DNA of 64,000 nt from Flavonifractor sp. An10 (GCF_002161215.1 NZ_NFMB01000003.1:310001-374000), one strand, 5' to 3'. Positions 26,101 to 34,969 are shown, counted from the stretch's first letter. The notes: generated from the sequence alone by a model not told the origin. A program made the numbers and translations.

Positions 26101-26872
26101 GCTGGTCGCCCAGGGCCTGAGCAAAAACGAGGCGGCGGAGCAGGCAACTTTGCGGGTGTTCGGCTGCCCGCCCGGCACCTATGGGGCGGGAGTGAGCAAG
26201 GCAATTCACAGCCAGAACTGGGAGAGCTGGACAGACCTGAGCCAGATCTATACCCTCTGGAGCGCCCACGGATACAGCAGCCGCTTTCACGGACAGGCCA
26301 TGCCGGAGCTGTTCCGCAGCCGGCTCTCCTCTGTGGGGGTGACCATCAAAAACGAGTCCTCGGTGGAGATCGATATGCTGGACAGCGATGACTTTTACAG
26401 CTACCATGGCGGCCTGATTGCCTGCGTCCGGGACTGCAGCGGTCAGAAGCCTGTCTCCGTGGCGGGACTCACCGCCGACCCCGCCAGGCCGGAGACCTCC
26501 GACGTGGAGACTGAACTGGCCCGGGTCATGCGCAGCCGTATTCTCAACCCCAAATGGCTGGAGGGGCTCAAGCGCCACGGCTACAAGGGCGCCCAGGAAC
26601 TCTCCACCACCTTTGACACCTTCTTCGGTTGGGACGCGTCCGCAGAGGTGGCGTCTGACTGGATGTATGACGCCATGGCCCGGCAGTTCCTCCTGGATAA
26701 GGAAACCCGGCAGTGGATGGAGCAGGTCAACGACGCAGCGGTGCTCCAGATGAGCGAGCGATTCCTGGAAGCTTACCAGCGGGGCATGTGGCAGGCGGGC
26801 GAGGAGGAGCTGCGGGCCATCCAGCGCATCTATATGGACATGGAGGGCGTCATGGAGGATGGATACCAATGA
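23126..26872 (+). CDS. CobN/ChlH-type large subunit of a metal chelatase
   Basis: This 1248-residue protein has the size and motifs of the cobaltochelatase CobN/Mg-chelatase H family, which binds the tetrapyrrole and the metal. Visible landmarks are AIILHNMPPRNDTIGSAHGL (about 370), HVGTHGTLEWLPGKE (about 545), and the late VVYSDECMKTHGEDIAEVF and FGCPPGTYGAGVSKAI. GAGGAGG precedes the ATG. The B12 riboswitch argues for cobalt or corrinoid chemistry, but Mg, Ni or another metal and a non-corrin ring are possible. No corrin-synthesis genes are in the window. Confidence 0.9.
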   Translation: MVKLLFVLMNEYRLWALPQALTALERRYPGLVEGWVYSVREVNADAALERALLDDAARADMAFLASHGSIQNLCCFSRLWKTLEGRPVYFTSTMGDELAELLPELGLEPSLYAALDAYYQAGSPEDLEELMLCAVNGRFGGGYPLRPPTPPRGQGVYTLEGFLPPESEERYRAQMAAETRPVIGVLIHDHYAKTGNLEHVDALLRAIQARGYVPFALADSFAADHGAERGMLYRMERAYRREDGTPIPAALVVSYGFSLTTLSGREARAGQVPSSVFEDWGLPVIQGLTTYFSADEYRRDIRGLDLVSLPVCVYQPEFDGQLISVPYAVTERVADGRKVCRPLPDRVERVAELACRWAGLARKPMAEKKLAIILHNMPPRNDTIGSAHGLDTPETVFRVIRALEARGLQTEHPFTDGAEIIDRIRAAVTNDSRWLSPEAALERAAATVPAAQYQAWFDRLNPETRSQMKESWGPAPGTVMVSGGQIIIPGIRNGNLFVGLQPLRSAPEQAEELYHSTDSTPPHSYLAFYRWVDEVFGADAVLHVGTHGTLEWLPGKEIGLSSGCFGDICIGGIPHLYIYNISILGEGMQAKRRSYACIHDHLIPSMDDSDTYGGLTDLDEAIDGYYHARQARPAQVPALLERIFTLAEELKVATDLKLSRADLEADPETGVGCLHRWVSRIKTSLVRDGLHIYGQAPEGTQLDNLARALVRVPNGGVPALEDSILLAQGWEPGELRAAPERIFPDGRTALRIRDGAVETARRLFSSLAGQGYRPDSVAGILASEDFPGDTAPLAGTLDFVCRQVVPRLCQTTDEMELLLAGVEGRFIPPLPGGSPSRGNVHILPTGRNFYAIDPAAVPSRAAWAVGQTLAEQAIAAYRTQKGEPWPESVAIVVYSDECMKTHGEDIAEVFALMGVRPLYLGQTDKVVGVEPIPLEELGRPRIDTVLRISGLFRDTFPNVVELVERAVLAVASLDESPEQNFIKKHTDQERERLVAQGLSKNEAAEQATLRVFGCPPGTYGAGVSKAIHSQNWESWTDLSQIYTLWSAHGYSSRFHGQAMPELFRSRLSSVGVTIKNESSVEIDMLDSDDFYSYHGGLIACVRDCSGQKPVSVAGLTADPARPETSDVETELARVMRSRILNPKWLEGLKRHGYKGAQELSTTFDTFFGWDASAEVASDWMYDAMARQFLLDKETRQWMEQVNDAAVLQMSERFLEAYQRGMWQAGEEELRAIQRIYMDMEGVMEDGYQ

Positions 26873-27963
26873 AGGCGGGGCTGGACACCCTGGTTCTGCG
26901 CCTTACCAACCGCTGTAATCTGAGCTGCGCCTACTGCTACGCTGAGGGAGAACCGGCGGGGGCGGATCTGCCGCCGGAGCTGGCAGTAAAAGCGGTCTCC
27001 CTGGCCTGCCCGCCGGGTGGGAGCCTGCATATTCAGTTTACCGGCGGGGAGCCCCTGCTTTGTTGGGATACGGCGGCGCAGGTGCTGGACTTCGGGCGGG
27101 CCACCGGGCGGCAGATCCAAGCCTCCCTTCAGACCAACGGCACCCTGCTTACCCCGGAGCTCTGCCAGGAGCTGAAGGCAAGACAGGTAGCGGTAGGTGT
27201 GAGTCTGGACGGTGTAGCCGCGGACAACGCCGCGCGTTTCTTCCCCGGGGGCTCCCCCTCCTTCCCGGCCGCAGTTCAGGGGCTTCAGGCTCTGGCAGAG
27301 GCCGGTATGGTGGTCAATCTGACCGCAGTGGTAACGGCAGTCAATGTGCAGAACCTGGATCGGCTGCTGGAGTTTGCGCTCTGGTGCGGCAATATCCACG
27401 GAGTAGGATTGGACCTGGTGCGGCCCCAGGGCCGGGGCGCGGGGGCGGAGCTATTTCCTTCTCCACAGGCGCTGGAGGAGGGCATGAGCCGCCTACTGGC
27501 ACGATACGACCAGCTGGCCGGTCTTGGTCGGCCGGTGCGGCTCAAGGAACTGGAGCGGCTGCGCCTGCTTCTGCGCACAGGGCGGCGGAGAGACTGCTAT
27601 TGCAATGCCCAGACGGGCCGCTCTCTGGCGGTGACTCCGGACGGCTGCCTGTGGCCCTGCTCCGCTCTGGCCGGCGTGGATGGATGCCTTCTGGGGCAGT
27701 CAGATGCGGGGGCATGGCCGCCGCAGCGGCCTTGCCCCGGGTTGGAGCCGCCGGAGGTATGTACCCGCTGCCCTGCCTTTGGGCTCTGCGGCGGGGGATG
27801 TCCTGCCGCCCGGCTGGCCGGCTTTTCTCAGCTGGACTGCCAGATGCACCGGAAGATGCTGGAGCACGCCTGCCGACTGGAGGGGAAGCTGGAGTTGTGG
27901 AATACGTGGCAGAACACGTTTCCAGATAGAGAAAACCCATATCATGAGGAGGAATTGGAATGA
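26869..27963 (+). CDS. Radical SAM protein with C-terminal SPASM-like cysteine cluster
   Basis: This 364-residue enzyme binds the radical SAM [4Fe-4S] cluster through Cys16, Cys20 and Cys23 (CNLSCAYC), with SAM-binding FTGGEP at about 57-62. A cysteine-rich C-terminal region (from about 243: CYCN, GCLWPC, VCTRCPAFGLCGGGC, LDCQ) fits one or two auxiliary Fe-S clusters of the SPASM/Twitch class. Such proteins modify peptides, or in the AhbC/AhbD and NirJ cases haem-type tetrapyrroles. With a chelatase just upstream (ATGA overlap) and no precursor peptide visible, tetrapyrrole modification is the more attractive guess. Confidence 0.88.
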   Translation: MKAGLDTLVLRLTNRCNLSCAYCYAEGEPAGADLPPELAVKAVSLACPPGGSLHIQFTGGEPLLCWDTAAQVLDFGRATGRQIQASLQTNGTLLTPELCQELKARQVAVGVSLDGVAADNAARFFPGGSPSFPAAVQGLQALAEAGMVVNLTAVVTAVNVQNLDRLLEFALWCGNIHGVGLDLVRPQGRGAGAELFPSPQALEEGMSRLLARYDQLAGLGRPVRLKELERLRLLLRTGRRRDCYCNAQTGRSLAVTPDGCLWPCSALAGVDGCLLGQSDAGAWPPQRPCPGLEPPEVCTRCPAFGLCGGGCPAARLAGFSQLDCQMHRKMLEHACRLEGKLELWNTWQNTFPDRENPYHEEELE

Positions 27964-29144
27964 AACAACATCTGCACCGGATGGCGGGGCTCTGCCTGGC
28001 CGTCACCCTATTGCTGACCGCAGCGGGCTGCGGTCAGCAGGCCGTTCAGGAGAGCACCACCCCCTCTCCCGTGGTGGAGACAACTGCAATGGATAAAAAC
28101 GACTTGACCGTCGTGCGAAGCATGGAGCTCCAGTACGCCAACAATTTTTCGGTGGACTACTGTGCCAACGGCTGCAAAATCATCACTGACGGTGCGGGCC
28201 AGAAGTTCCTGTGGCTGCCAGAGGGGGGCGAAGTCCCGGATGATACGGGGGACATGACGGTGCTTCAGGCTCCGCTGACCAAGCTGGGCTGCTTTTCCAC
28301 CACCCATGCCACCCTGTTCCATGCCATCGGGGCGCTGGATAAGGTCAGTCTGGTGACCACCGATAAGGACAAGTGGTACATCGAGCAGGTGGCTCAGCAG
28401 ATGGAGGACGGCACCACCACTTACGTGGGCAAGAACTCCGCCCCCGACTATGAGCTCATCAGCGCCGCCGCCCCTCAGATCATCCTGATTTCTGCAAACA
28501 CCATGCACGGCAGTGACGAGGTGCTGGCCAAGCTGGATGAGCTGGGCATCCCCTACATCGCGGACAGCCAGCATCTGGAGAACCATCCGCTTGGCCGGGT
28601 GGAGTGGGTCAAGCTGGTGGGCGCCCTGCTGGACATGGAGGCGGAGGCAGATGCCTACTTTGACGAGGAGGTGCAGCGGGTGAACGCCGTGGCCGAGAGC
28701 GTGGCCGGGGAGAGTGAGCACCCCTCCATCCTCCAGACCTATATCTTCAAAGGAACCGTCTATGTGCGCAACGGCGGCGACTACGTCAACAAGATGCTGG
28801 AGCTGGCCGGCGGCACCTATCCCTTCGCCGAGCTGGAACCCGACCAGGGCGGTAATACCAAGATGACGGTGGAGGAGTTCTATCAGGGAGCGGTGGATGC
28901 CGATATTCTGATCTATGACAATACCAGTGACGTCAGCGTCTCTACCGTGGCCGATATTCTGGCCAATGGCGACTATCTGGGCGACATGAAGGCCATCCAA
29001 GAGGGCAACGTCTGGGGGATCCAGAAAAACTACTGGCAGTCGGCCGATGACGTGGCCACCATGATTGAAGATCTTGCAACCATCATCTATCATCCGGAAA
29101 ACGCGGATCAGCTCCACTATTTCTACAAGCTGCCCGCAGAATAA
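27960..29144 (+). CDS. ABC transporter substrate-binding lipoprotein (BtuF/FepB-like)
   Basis: This 394-residue lipoprotein has a signal peptide with the lipobox TAAGC, so Cys24 would be lipidated. The mature part is a cluster A-II periplasmic-binding fold of the type used for cobalamin, haem or siderophores. It shows LGCFSTTHATLFHAIGALDK, then DYELISAAAPQIILI and a long interdomain helix. It overlaps the radical SAM gene by 4 bp and is followed by permease and ATPase genes. The ligand is likely a tetrapyrrole or corrinoid from the context. Confidence 0.88.
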   Translation: MKQHLHRMAGLCLAVTLLLTAAGCGQQAVQESTTPSPVVETTAMDKNDLTVVRSMELQYANNFSVDYCANGCKIITDGAGQKFLWLPEGGEVPDDTGDMTVLQAPLTKLGCFSTTHATLFHAIGALDKVSLVTTDKDKWYIEQVAQQMEDGTTTYVGKNSAPDYELISAAAPQIILISANTMHGSDEVLAKLDELGIPYIADSQHLENHPLGRVEWVKLVGALLDMEAEADAYFDEEVQRVNAVAESVAGESEHPSILQTYIFKGTVYVRNGGDYVNKMLELAGGTYPFAELEPDQGGNTKMTVEEFYQGAVDADILIYDNTSDVSVSTVADILANGDYLGDMKAIQEGNVWGIQKNYWQSADDVATMIEDLATIIYHPENADQLHYFYKLPAE

Positions 29145-29152
29145 GCGGCGGA

Positions 29153-29212
29153 GCCCGACCGTTTGGTCGGGCCCTGCCGGGAGCCGTCTGCCGCAGTGGG
29201 GGACGGCTCCCG
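29153..29212 (+). other. Two intercistronic hairpins before the permease
   Basis: A perfect 8-bp stem (29153-29160 with 29165-29172) and a perfect 11-bp stem (29178-29188 with 29202-29212) fill the 99-bp gap. Neither has a T-run, so they more likely stabilise the upstream message, raising binding-protein level, than terminate. Confidence 0.6.
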
Positions 29213-29243
29213 ACAGGGAAACGCACGGGAGGGAGAGAGGAAC

Positions 29244-30257
29244 ATGAAACAAAGCACCCGAAATGTCGTAGGCTTCGCTGTTCTGGCGGTTCTGCTGGCC
29301 GTCTTGTTCTACTGGAACATCAACACTGGTTCGGTTCATCTGAGCCTGGAGCGTATTTTTACCCTTCTCCGCTGGGGCAACGACGGCTCTATGGAGGGCA
29401 ACATCCTGTGGAAGATCCGCCTGTCCCGCCTGCTGGGTGCGGCGCTTCTGGGTGGGGCACTGTCCATCGCAGGCTTCTTGCTCCAAACCTTCTTCAAAAA
29501 CCCGATTGCAGGCCCCTTTGTGCTGGGGATCTCGTCCGGCTCCCGCCTGTTTGTGGGTTTTTTTCTTCTGGCTGCTACCCCCATTGTAACGGGGAATTTT
29601 TCTCCCTATGTGATCTTCCTGGCGGCCTTCGCGGGGGCACTGGCCGCCATGGCCCTGGTGCTGGCCGTGTCCAGCCGGGTGCAGAATCTGGCCATGCTGC
29701 TGGTTATCGGTATGATGATCGGGTACATCTGCGATGCGGGCACGGACTTTATGATCACATTCGCTGAGAGTAATCAGCTCCAGAATTTCACGGTCTGGAC
29801 GATGGGCAGTTTTTCCGGCCTGACCTGGGCCACATTGGGGGCATCCGCCCTCATCACCTTCCCCACGGTGCTTCTGGTGTTCCTCCTGTCCAAGCCCCTG
29901 GGGGCTTACCTGCTGGGGGAGAGCTATGCCAAGAGCATGGGGGTCAACATCAAGGGGTTCCGCGTGGCACTGATCCTCCTGTCCAGCATCCTGTCGGCCT
30001 GCGTAACCGCCTTTGCCGGTCCCATCTCCTTTGTGGGCATCGCCGTGCCCCATATCACCCGCATGCTCTTTCGCACATCTCGGCCCATGGTGCTCATACC
30101 GGCCACCTTTCTCACAGGAAGCGTATTCTGCCTGGCCTGTGACCTCATTGCCCGCACGGCGTTTGCCCCAACGGAGCTCACCATCAGCACCGTCACCTCG
30201 GTGTTGGGCGCCCCTGTAGTCATCTGGCTTATGATCAAGCGCAGGAGGAACAGCTGA
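29244..30257 (+). CDS. FecCD/BtuC-family ABC transporter permease
   Basis: This 337-residue protein has about ten membrane segments. It carries the family features SRLLGAALLGGALSIAGFLLQ near residue 60, NPIAGPFVLGISSG at about 88-101, and the cytoplasmic coupling region GESYAKSMGVNIKGFRV followed by VTAFAGPISFVGIAVPHITR. It forms the channel for cobalamin, haem or siderophore uptake together with the flanking binding protein and ATPase. GGAGAGAGG precedes the ATG. Confidence 0.93.
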   Translation: MKQSTRNVVGFAVLAVLLAVLFYWNINTGSVHLSLERIFTLLRWGNDGSMEGNILWKIRLSRLLGAALLGGALSIAGFLLQTFFKNPIAGPFVLGISSGSRLFVGFFLLAATPIVTGNFSPYVIFLAAFAGALAAMALVLAVSSRVQNLAMLLVIGMMIGYICDAGTDFMITFAESNQLQNFTVWTMGSFSGLTWATLGASALITFPTVLLVFLLSKPLGAYLLGESYAKSMGVNIKGFRVALILLSSILSACVTAFAGPISFVGIAVPHITRMLFRTSRPMVLIPATFLTGSVFCLACDLIARTAFAPTELTISTVTSVLGAPVVIWLMIKRRRNS

Positions 30258-31504
30258 TGTATTTTGAAACACAGAAGCTGTCGGTGGGCTACCACCGGCA
30301 GCCCCTCATCAAAGACATTGACATTGGTATCTGGCAGGGGGGTATCCTCTGCCTGATCGGTCCCAACGGCTCGGGGAAATCCACCATCCTGCGCAGCATC
30401 ACGCGGCATCTGGCCAAGCTGGGAGGGGTGGTCACCATCGGCGGCGGCGATCTGGACAAGATGAGCGACAAGGAGCTGGCCCGCCATGTGTCGGTGGTGC
30501 TCACCGACCGGGTGGAGCCGGATCTCATGACCTGCTGGGAGGTGGTGGCGGCCGGGCGCTACCCCTACACCAACCATTTTGGAAAGCTCTCGCAGGAGGA
30601 TCAGCGCATTGTGGAGGAGTCTATGAAGCGGGTGAATGCACTGGATCTGCGGGAGCAGCGGTTTACCGAACTCAGCGATGGACAGAAGCAGCGGGTGCTG
30701 CTGGCCAGAGCTCTATGCCAGCAGCCGGAGGTTATTGTCCTGGATGAGCCCACCAGCTATCTGGACATCCGCCATAAAATTGAACTGCTGAACATCCTCC
30801 GGGAAATGACCGCCGGCCGGGGACTGTCCGTGGTGCTCTCCCTCCACGAGGTGGACCTGGCCACCAAGCTGGCCGATGTGGTGGTGCTGGTGAAGGACAA
30901 TGCCATCTTCCGCTGCGGCGCGCCGGAGGATGTACTGAATGACAGCATCATCCGGCAGCTCTACGGCATTCACGACGGCACCTTCAATCTGCTCCTGGGG
31001 AGTGTAGAGCTCTGCGGCGCGGCGGGGAACCCCCGCGTGTTCGTGGTGCCCGGAGAGGGCAGGGGAGCCCCCTGCTTCCGGGCCCTTCAAAAGCGGGGGA
31101 TCCCCTTTGCCACAGGAATTCTCCAGCGGTGCGACGTGGACTGTGCAGTGTCAGAAACCCTTGCGGCCCGCCGATATACGGCGGATAGTTTCTCTCCGCC
31201 GGCCTCGGACACTCTGCGTGCCGCTATCGCGGCGGCCTGCGGCTCCGCCTGTGTGGTGGACAGCGGTGCTGCGATAGGCGCCTATAACCAGGAAAATATG
31301 GAACTGCTGCGGGCGGCGGCAAAGGCCGGTGTGCCGATTCTCACCCTGCGCCGGGAGGCGCTGAAGGTCCTGGGGGCCGCGCGCCGCTTCGACACCGTCA
31401 GAGCTTTGGCCGATGAAGCGGCCCGGCTTGTGTCTACGGGAAAGGGGGGAGCATCTTGTCCCTCATCTGGTGCTATCTCAGACGCTATCGCTGGTACTGC
31501 CTGA
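30257..31504 (+). CDS. ABC importer ATPase (BtuD/FecE-like) with an extra C-terminal domain
   Basis: This 415-residue protein has an ATPase domain at residues 1-255: Walker A GPNGSGKST at 35-43, signature LSDGQKQRVLLARAL and Walker B VIVLDEPTSYLD. A C-terminal extension of about 160 residues follows (from VFVVPGEGRGAP to the end). It reads like a small Rossmann-type fold and is absent from classical BtuD/FecE. The start overlaps the permease stop (TGATG). The frame runs 49 bp into the next gene, so either the tail is genuinely long or the next gene starts later. Confidence 0.88.
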   Translation: MYFETQKLSVGYHRQPLIKDIDIGIWQGGILCLIGPNGSGKSTILRSITRHLAKLGGVVTIGGGDLDKMSDKELARHVSVVLTDRVEPDLMTCWEVVAAGRYPYTNHFGKLSQEDQRIVEESMKRVNALDLREQRFTELSDGQKQRVLLARALCQQPEVIVLDEPTSYLDIRHKIELLNILREMTAGRGLSVVLSLHEVDLATKLADVVVLVKDNAIFRCGAPEDVLNDSIIRQLYGIHDGTFNLLLGSVELCGAAGNPRVFVVPGEGRGAPCFRALQKRGIPFATGILQRCDVDCAVSETLAARRYTADSFSPPASDTLRAAIAAACGSACVVDSGAAIGAYNQENMELLRAAAKAGVPILTLRREALKVLGAARRFDTVRALADEAARLVSTGKGGASCPSSGAISDAIAGTA

Positions 31505-33171
31505 CGGCCCTCCTGTTTGTCCTGATTGAGGCAAACTGTGAACTGCTGCTGCCGACGCTGATGGCGCGAATGATCGACGAGGGCGTGCGATCAGGGCAGA
31601 TAGACCGCATCCTAGAGCTGGGCGGCTGGATGGCCGGGGCTGCCATAGGCGGCATTGTGTGCGTGCTCGTGCGCAATCTCTGCTCCGGGACGGCTTCCCA
31701 GCGGTTTGGGGCGGATCTCCGACGGGGACTGTTTGCCAAGTGCCTTCATCTCACGGAGGGCGGCGTGGATCAGGTGGGGAGCGGTTCTCTGGTGACCAGG
31801 ATGTCCAGCGACTGTGACCAGCTCGCCAAATCGGTAAACTCCGCCCTGCGCATTGGCATCAAGGCGCCTGTCCTGTGCGTCGGCAGCGTAGCCTACGCCA
31901 TGGGACTGGACGCGGGCTTGAGCTGGATTGTCCTTGCGGTGGTTCTGGCGGTGACGGCGCTCATTGCGGGCTATGTGGTGCAGAGCAGCCGGCGCTTCCG
32001 CCGCGTGCGGGATGCCATGGATCAGGTCAATGCGACTGTGCAGGACTTCCTGCGGGGTATCCGTTTGATCCGCGCCTTGGGACGGGAGGAGTCGGAGACC
32101 CGCCGTTTTCAGGTGTGTAGCGCGGAACTGGAGGAAGCGGGCATTCACCTTCAGCTGCTATCCGCCTGGTTTGCCCCGCTGGTCACCCTCACCGTAAATC
32201 TCGGCACGGTTGCAGTGCTGTGGGCGGCGGGGACTTGGGAGGTGGAGGTGGGTACCGTATCCGCTTTTGTCACCTACATGACCCAGATGCTCACCTCCCT
32301 GATGACCCTGGTGGATGTATTCAAACTTCTCATACGGGCGCAGACCTCGGCGCAGCGGGTGGAGGAGGTGCTTCAGCTTCCGGAGGAAGAAGATCCGGCA
32401 CAGCCAGAGCACATGGGGGCAGAGGAGCCGGTGCTGGAACTGCGGCATGTGACCTTCGCGTATCCCGGCGGCAGCGGAGTCCCCGCCCTGCGCGATGTTT
32501 CCTTCTCACTGCGGCGGGGTGAGCGGCTGGCTGTGGTGGGCCCCACTGGCGCGGGGAAATCCACTCTGGCCTGGCTCTGTGCCAGGCTCTATGAGCCGCA
32601 GTTGGGAGAGATACGGCTGGGCGGGCGGCTGCTAAGCTGTCTTCCACTGGAACAGATTCGACGGCAGGTGGCGGTGGCCGCCCAGAAAAGCGCCCTGTTT
32701 TCCGGCACGGTTCGGGACAATCTATCCATGGGAGACCGGAGCGCGGGGGAAGATCAGCTCTATGCCGCTCTGGAGGCCGCCCAAGCGGCTGATTTCGTAA
32801 AAGATGCCGGCGGACTGAGCGCCCGGCTGGACCAGGGGGGCGCCAACCTCTCAGGCGGGCAGCGGCAGCGCCTCTCTCTGGCCAGAGCCCTGCTCAGGGA
32901 GAGCGCAGTGTTGATCCTGGATGACTGCACCAGTGCGCTGGACCCTGGAACGGAACATAAGGTTCTCGCCGGCATCGGGAGAAACCCCAACCAGGCGGTG
33001 CTCCTCATTACACAGAAAATACGCGCCGCCAGCGGGATGGATCGGATTCTGGTACTGGAGGAAGGTTGGCAGGCAGGGCTGGGAACCCATGAATTTCTGA
33101 TGGACAGCTGCCCTGCCTACCGCGAACTCTGGACCTCCCAGGCTTTGGAGGTGAACACAGATGGCACATAG
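31456..33171 (+). CDS. Exporter-fold ABC transporter half, degenerate ATPase site
   Basis: This 571-residue protein has an N-terminal six-helix membrane domain (about 10-310) and a C-terminal ATPase (about 325-565). The ATPase has GPTGAGKST and LSGGQRQRLSLARAL. Its Walker B VLILDDCTSALD carries Asp where the catalytic Glu should be. This is the degenerate half of an asymmetric heterodimer, as in TM287/288. The start is TTG at 31456 behind AAGGGGGGA; the next in-frame starts would cut the first helix. It overlaps both neighbours. Confidence 0.88.
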   Translation: MSLIWCYLRRYRWYCLTALLFVLIEANCELLLPTLMARMIDEGVRSGQIDRILELGGWMAGAAIGGIVCVLVRNLCSGTASQRFGADLRRGLFAKCLHLTEGGVDQVGSGSLVTRMSSDCDQLAKSVNSALRIGIKAPVLCVGSVAYAMGLDAGLSWIVLAVVLAVTALIAGYVVQSSRRFRRVRDAMDQVNATVQDFLRGIRLIRALGREESETRRFQVCSAELEEAGIHLQLLSAWFAPLVTLTVNLGTVAVLWAAGTWEVEVGTVSAFVTYMTQMLTSLMTLVDVFKLLIRAQTSAQRVEEVLQLPEEEDPAQPEHMGAEEPVLELRHVTFAYPGGSGVPALRDVSFSLRRGERLAVVGPTGAGKSTLAWLCARLYEPQLGEIRLGGRLLSCLPLEQIRRQVAVAAQKSALFSGTVRDNLSMGDRSAGEDQLYAALEAAQAADFVKDAGGLSARLDQGGANLSGGQRQRLSLARALLRESAVLILDDCTSALDPGTEHKVLAGIGRNPNQAVLLITQKIRAASGMDRILVLEEGWQAGLGTHEFLMDSCPAYRELWTSQALEVNTDGT

Positions 33172-34969
33172 CGGGCGGGCGGCCGGGGGGCCGCCCCTGC
33201 CACCACAGCGGCGAAGTCTTCAGCAGCGATTCGGGCCCCACGCAAAGGCCAGGAACGGACGGGGCACCGTGCGCCGACTGCTGGCGCTCTATGCCCGGTG
33301 GAAAAGGGAACTTATTCTGGTGGTAGGCCTCACCGTGCTCTCCACCGTTGCATCCCTTGCAGTGCCCTATCTGCTGGGGCTGGCGGTGGACTGCTTCCGG
33401 GTGGGCGGAGTGGACAGAACTGCACTGGCGGCGCTACTGGTTCTCCTGGTGGGAGTGATAGCGGCACAGTGGCTTGGCAACTGGGGACGCCGCCGCTGGA
33501 TGGAGATTATCTCCCAGAGAATGGTGACCCAAATCCGCCGGGATTGCTTTGCCAAATTGGGGAAGCTTCCCCTGTCCTACTTTGACCGACACCCCCACGG
33601 GGATACGATGAGCCGACTGGTCAGCGACGCCGACAATGTCAGCACCGTGGCCGCAGAGTCTGTGACGCAGCTGTTTTCCAGCTTGCTGACAGTGGCGGGC
33701 GCATTGACCATTATGGTCTTCCTCAGTCCTCTGCTCACATTGGTGGCGTTGGCAACGGTACCAGTGATCGCCCTGTGTACACGCCTCATCTCGCAGCGAA
33801 GCCGGACGCTCTACCGCAGGCAGGCCGATGAGCTGGGGCGCCTGAGCGGTCTGGTACAGGAGACGCTGTCCAACGGACGTACAGTCAAGCTCTACCACCG
33901 GCAGGCAGAGGTGCTGGAGCAATTTGACCATATAAACGAAGTGCTGTGCACCACCTCAGTAAAAGCACAGGTATGCGCCGGACTGCTCAGCCCCTTGGTA
34001 AATATGGTCAACCATTTGGGGTTTGCCCTGATTGCCTGTACCGGCGGTGTGCTGGCCCTTCACGGGGTGGTGCGGATTGGCCTGGTAGTAAGCTTTTTGG
34101 GCTATTCCCGGCAGTTAGGGCGGCCGCTTAACAGCATCGCAGCCCTTTTTTCCAGTATCCAGCAGGCCGTGGCTGGGGCGGAACGCCTCTTCGATATCCT
34201 GGATGAACCTGAGATGCCAGCAGATGCCCCTGAGGCCGTCTCTCCCCAAACGGTACGGGGAGAGGTGGCTTTTGAGGACGTCTCTTTTTCCTATGAGCCG
34301 GAGAAGTCCGTGCTGGAGCATGTGAGCCTCCGGGTTGAGGCCGGGGAAGTGGCTGCATTTGTGGGAGAGACCGGCGCGGGTAAGAGTACGCTGATCAATC
34401 TGTTGACCCGGGCCTATGAACCATCGGCAGGGGTAATCCGGCTGGACGGCATTCCTCTGGAGCAATACAGCCGCGCGAGCCTAGGCCGGTGCTTCTCTGT
34501 GGTGCTCCAGGATACGGCCTTTTTCCGGGGCACAGTATTGGAAAACCTGCGATATGCCCGGCCGGAGGCCACAAAGGACGAGGTTATGCAAGCGGCGAAG
34601 CTGGCCAACGCACACGGTTTTATTCAGCGCCTCCCGCAGGGATACGATACCATCATCTCAGGTGCAGCAGAGGAGCTTAGCCAAGGGCAGCGTCAGCTAC
34701 TTGCAATCGCCCGGGCTCTGGTAAGCCAGGCGCCTATCCTGATTCTGGATGAGGCCACCAGCAACGTGGATACCACTACCGAGCGTCGTATCCAACAGGC
34801 AACCATGCGTCTGCTGAAGGGCCGAACCTGTTTCCTGATTGCGCACCGCCCCTCCACGATCCGCCGTGCCGACCGCATTTTTGTGGTGGGGAAGCAGGGA
34901 ATCATGGAGTCCGGTACGTATGATGAGCTGATGAAAAAGCGTGGAGTTTATTGGAGCATGCTCCAATAA
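33161..34969 (+). CDS. Exporter-fold ABC transporter half, catalytically competent
   Basis: This 602-residue partner of the preceding protein starts with a basic N-terminal tail, then six membrane helices (about 50-330). The ATPase has GETGAGKST, the variant signature LSQGQRQLLAIARAL and a normal Walker B ILILDEATSNVD with the catalytic Glu. The pair could export a product of the cluster. Alternatively, like YbtPQ and IrtAB, which have exporter folds but import metallophores, it could act in uptake. Its last codons lie in a palindrome shared with the riboswitch terminator. Confidence 0.88.
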   Translation: MAHSGRAAGGPPLPPQRRSLQQRFGPHAKARNGRGTVRRLLALYARWKRELILVVGLTVLSTVASLAVPYLLGLAVDCFRVGGVDRTALAALLVLLVGVIAAQWLGNWGRRRWMEIISQRMVTQIRRDCFAKLGKLPLSYFDRHPHGDTMSRLVSDADNVSTVAAESVTQLFSSLLTVAGALTIMVFLSPLLTLVALATVPVIALCTRLISQRSRTLYRRQADELGRLSGLVQETLSNGRTVKLYHRQAEVLEQFDHINEVLCTTSVKAQVCAGLLSPLVNMVNHLGFALIACTGGVLALHGVVRIGLVVSFLGYSRQLGRPLNSIAALFSSIQQAVAGAERLFDILDEPEMPADAPEAVSPQTVRGEVAFEDVSFSYEPEKSVLEHVSLRVEAGEVAAFVGETGAGKSTLINLLTRAYEPSAGVIRLDGIPLEQYSRASLGRCFSVVLQDTAFFRGTVLENLRYARPEATKDEVMQAAKLANAHGFIQRLPQGYDTIISGAAEELSQGQRQLLAIARALVSQAPILILDEATSNVDTTTERRIQQATMRLLKGRTCFLIAHRPSTIRRADRIFVVGKQGIMESGTYDELMKKRGVYWSMLQ

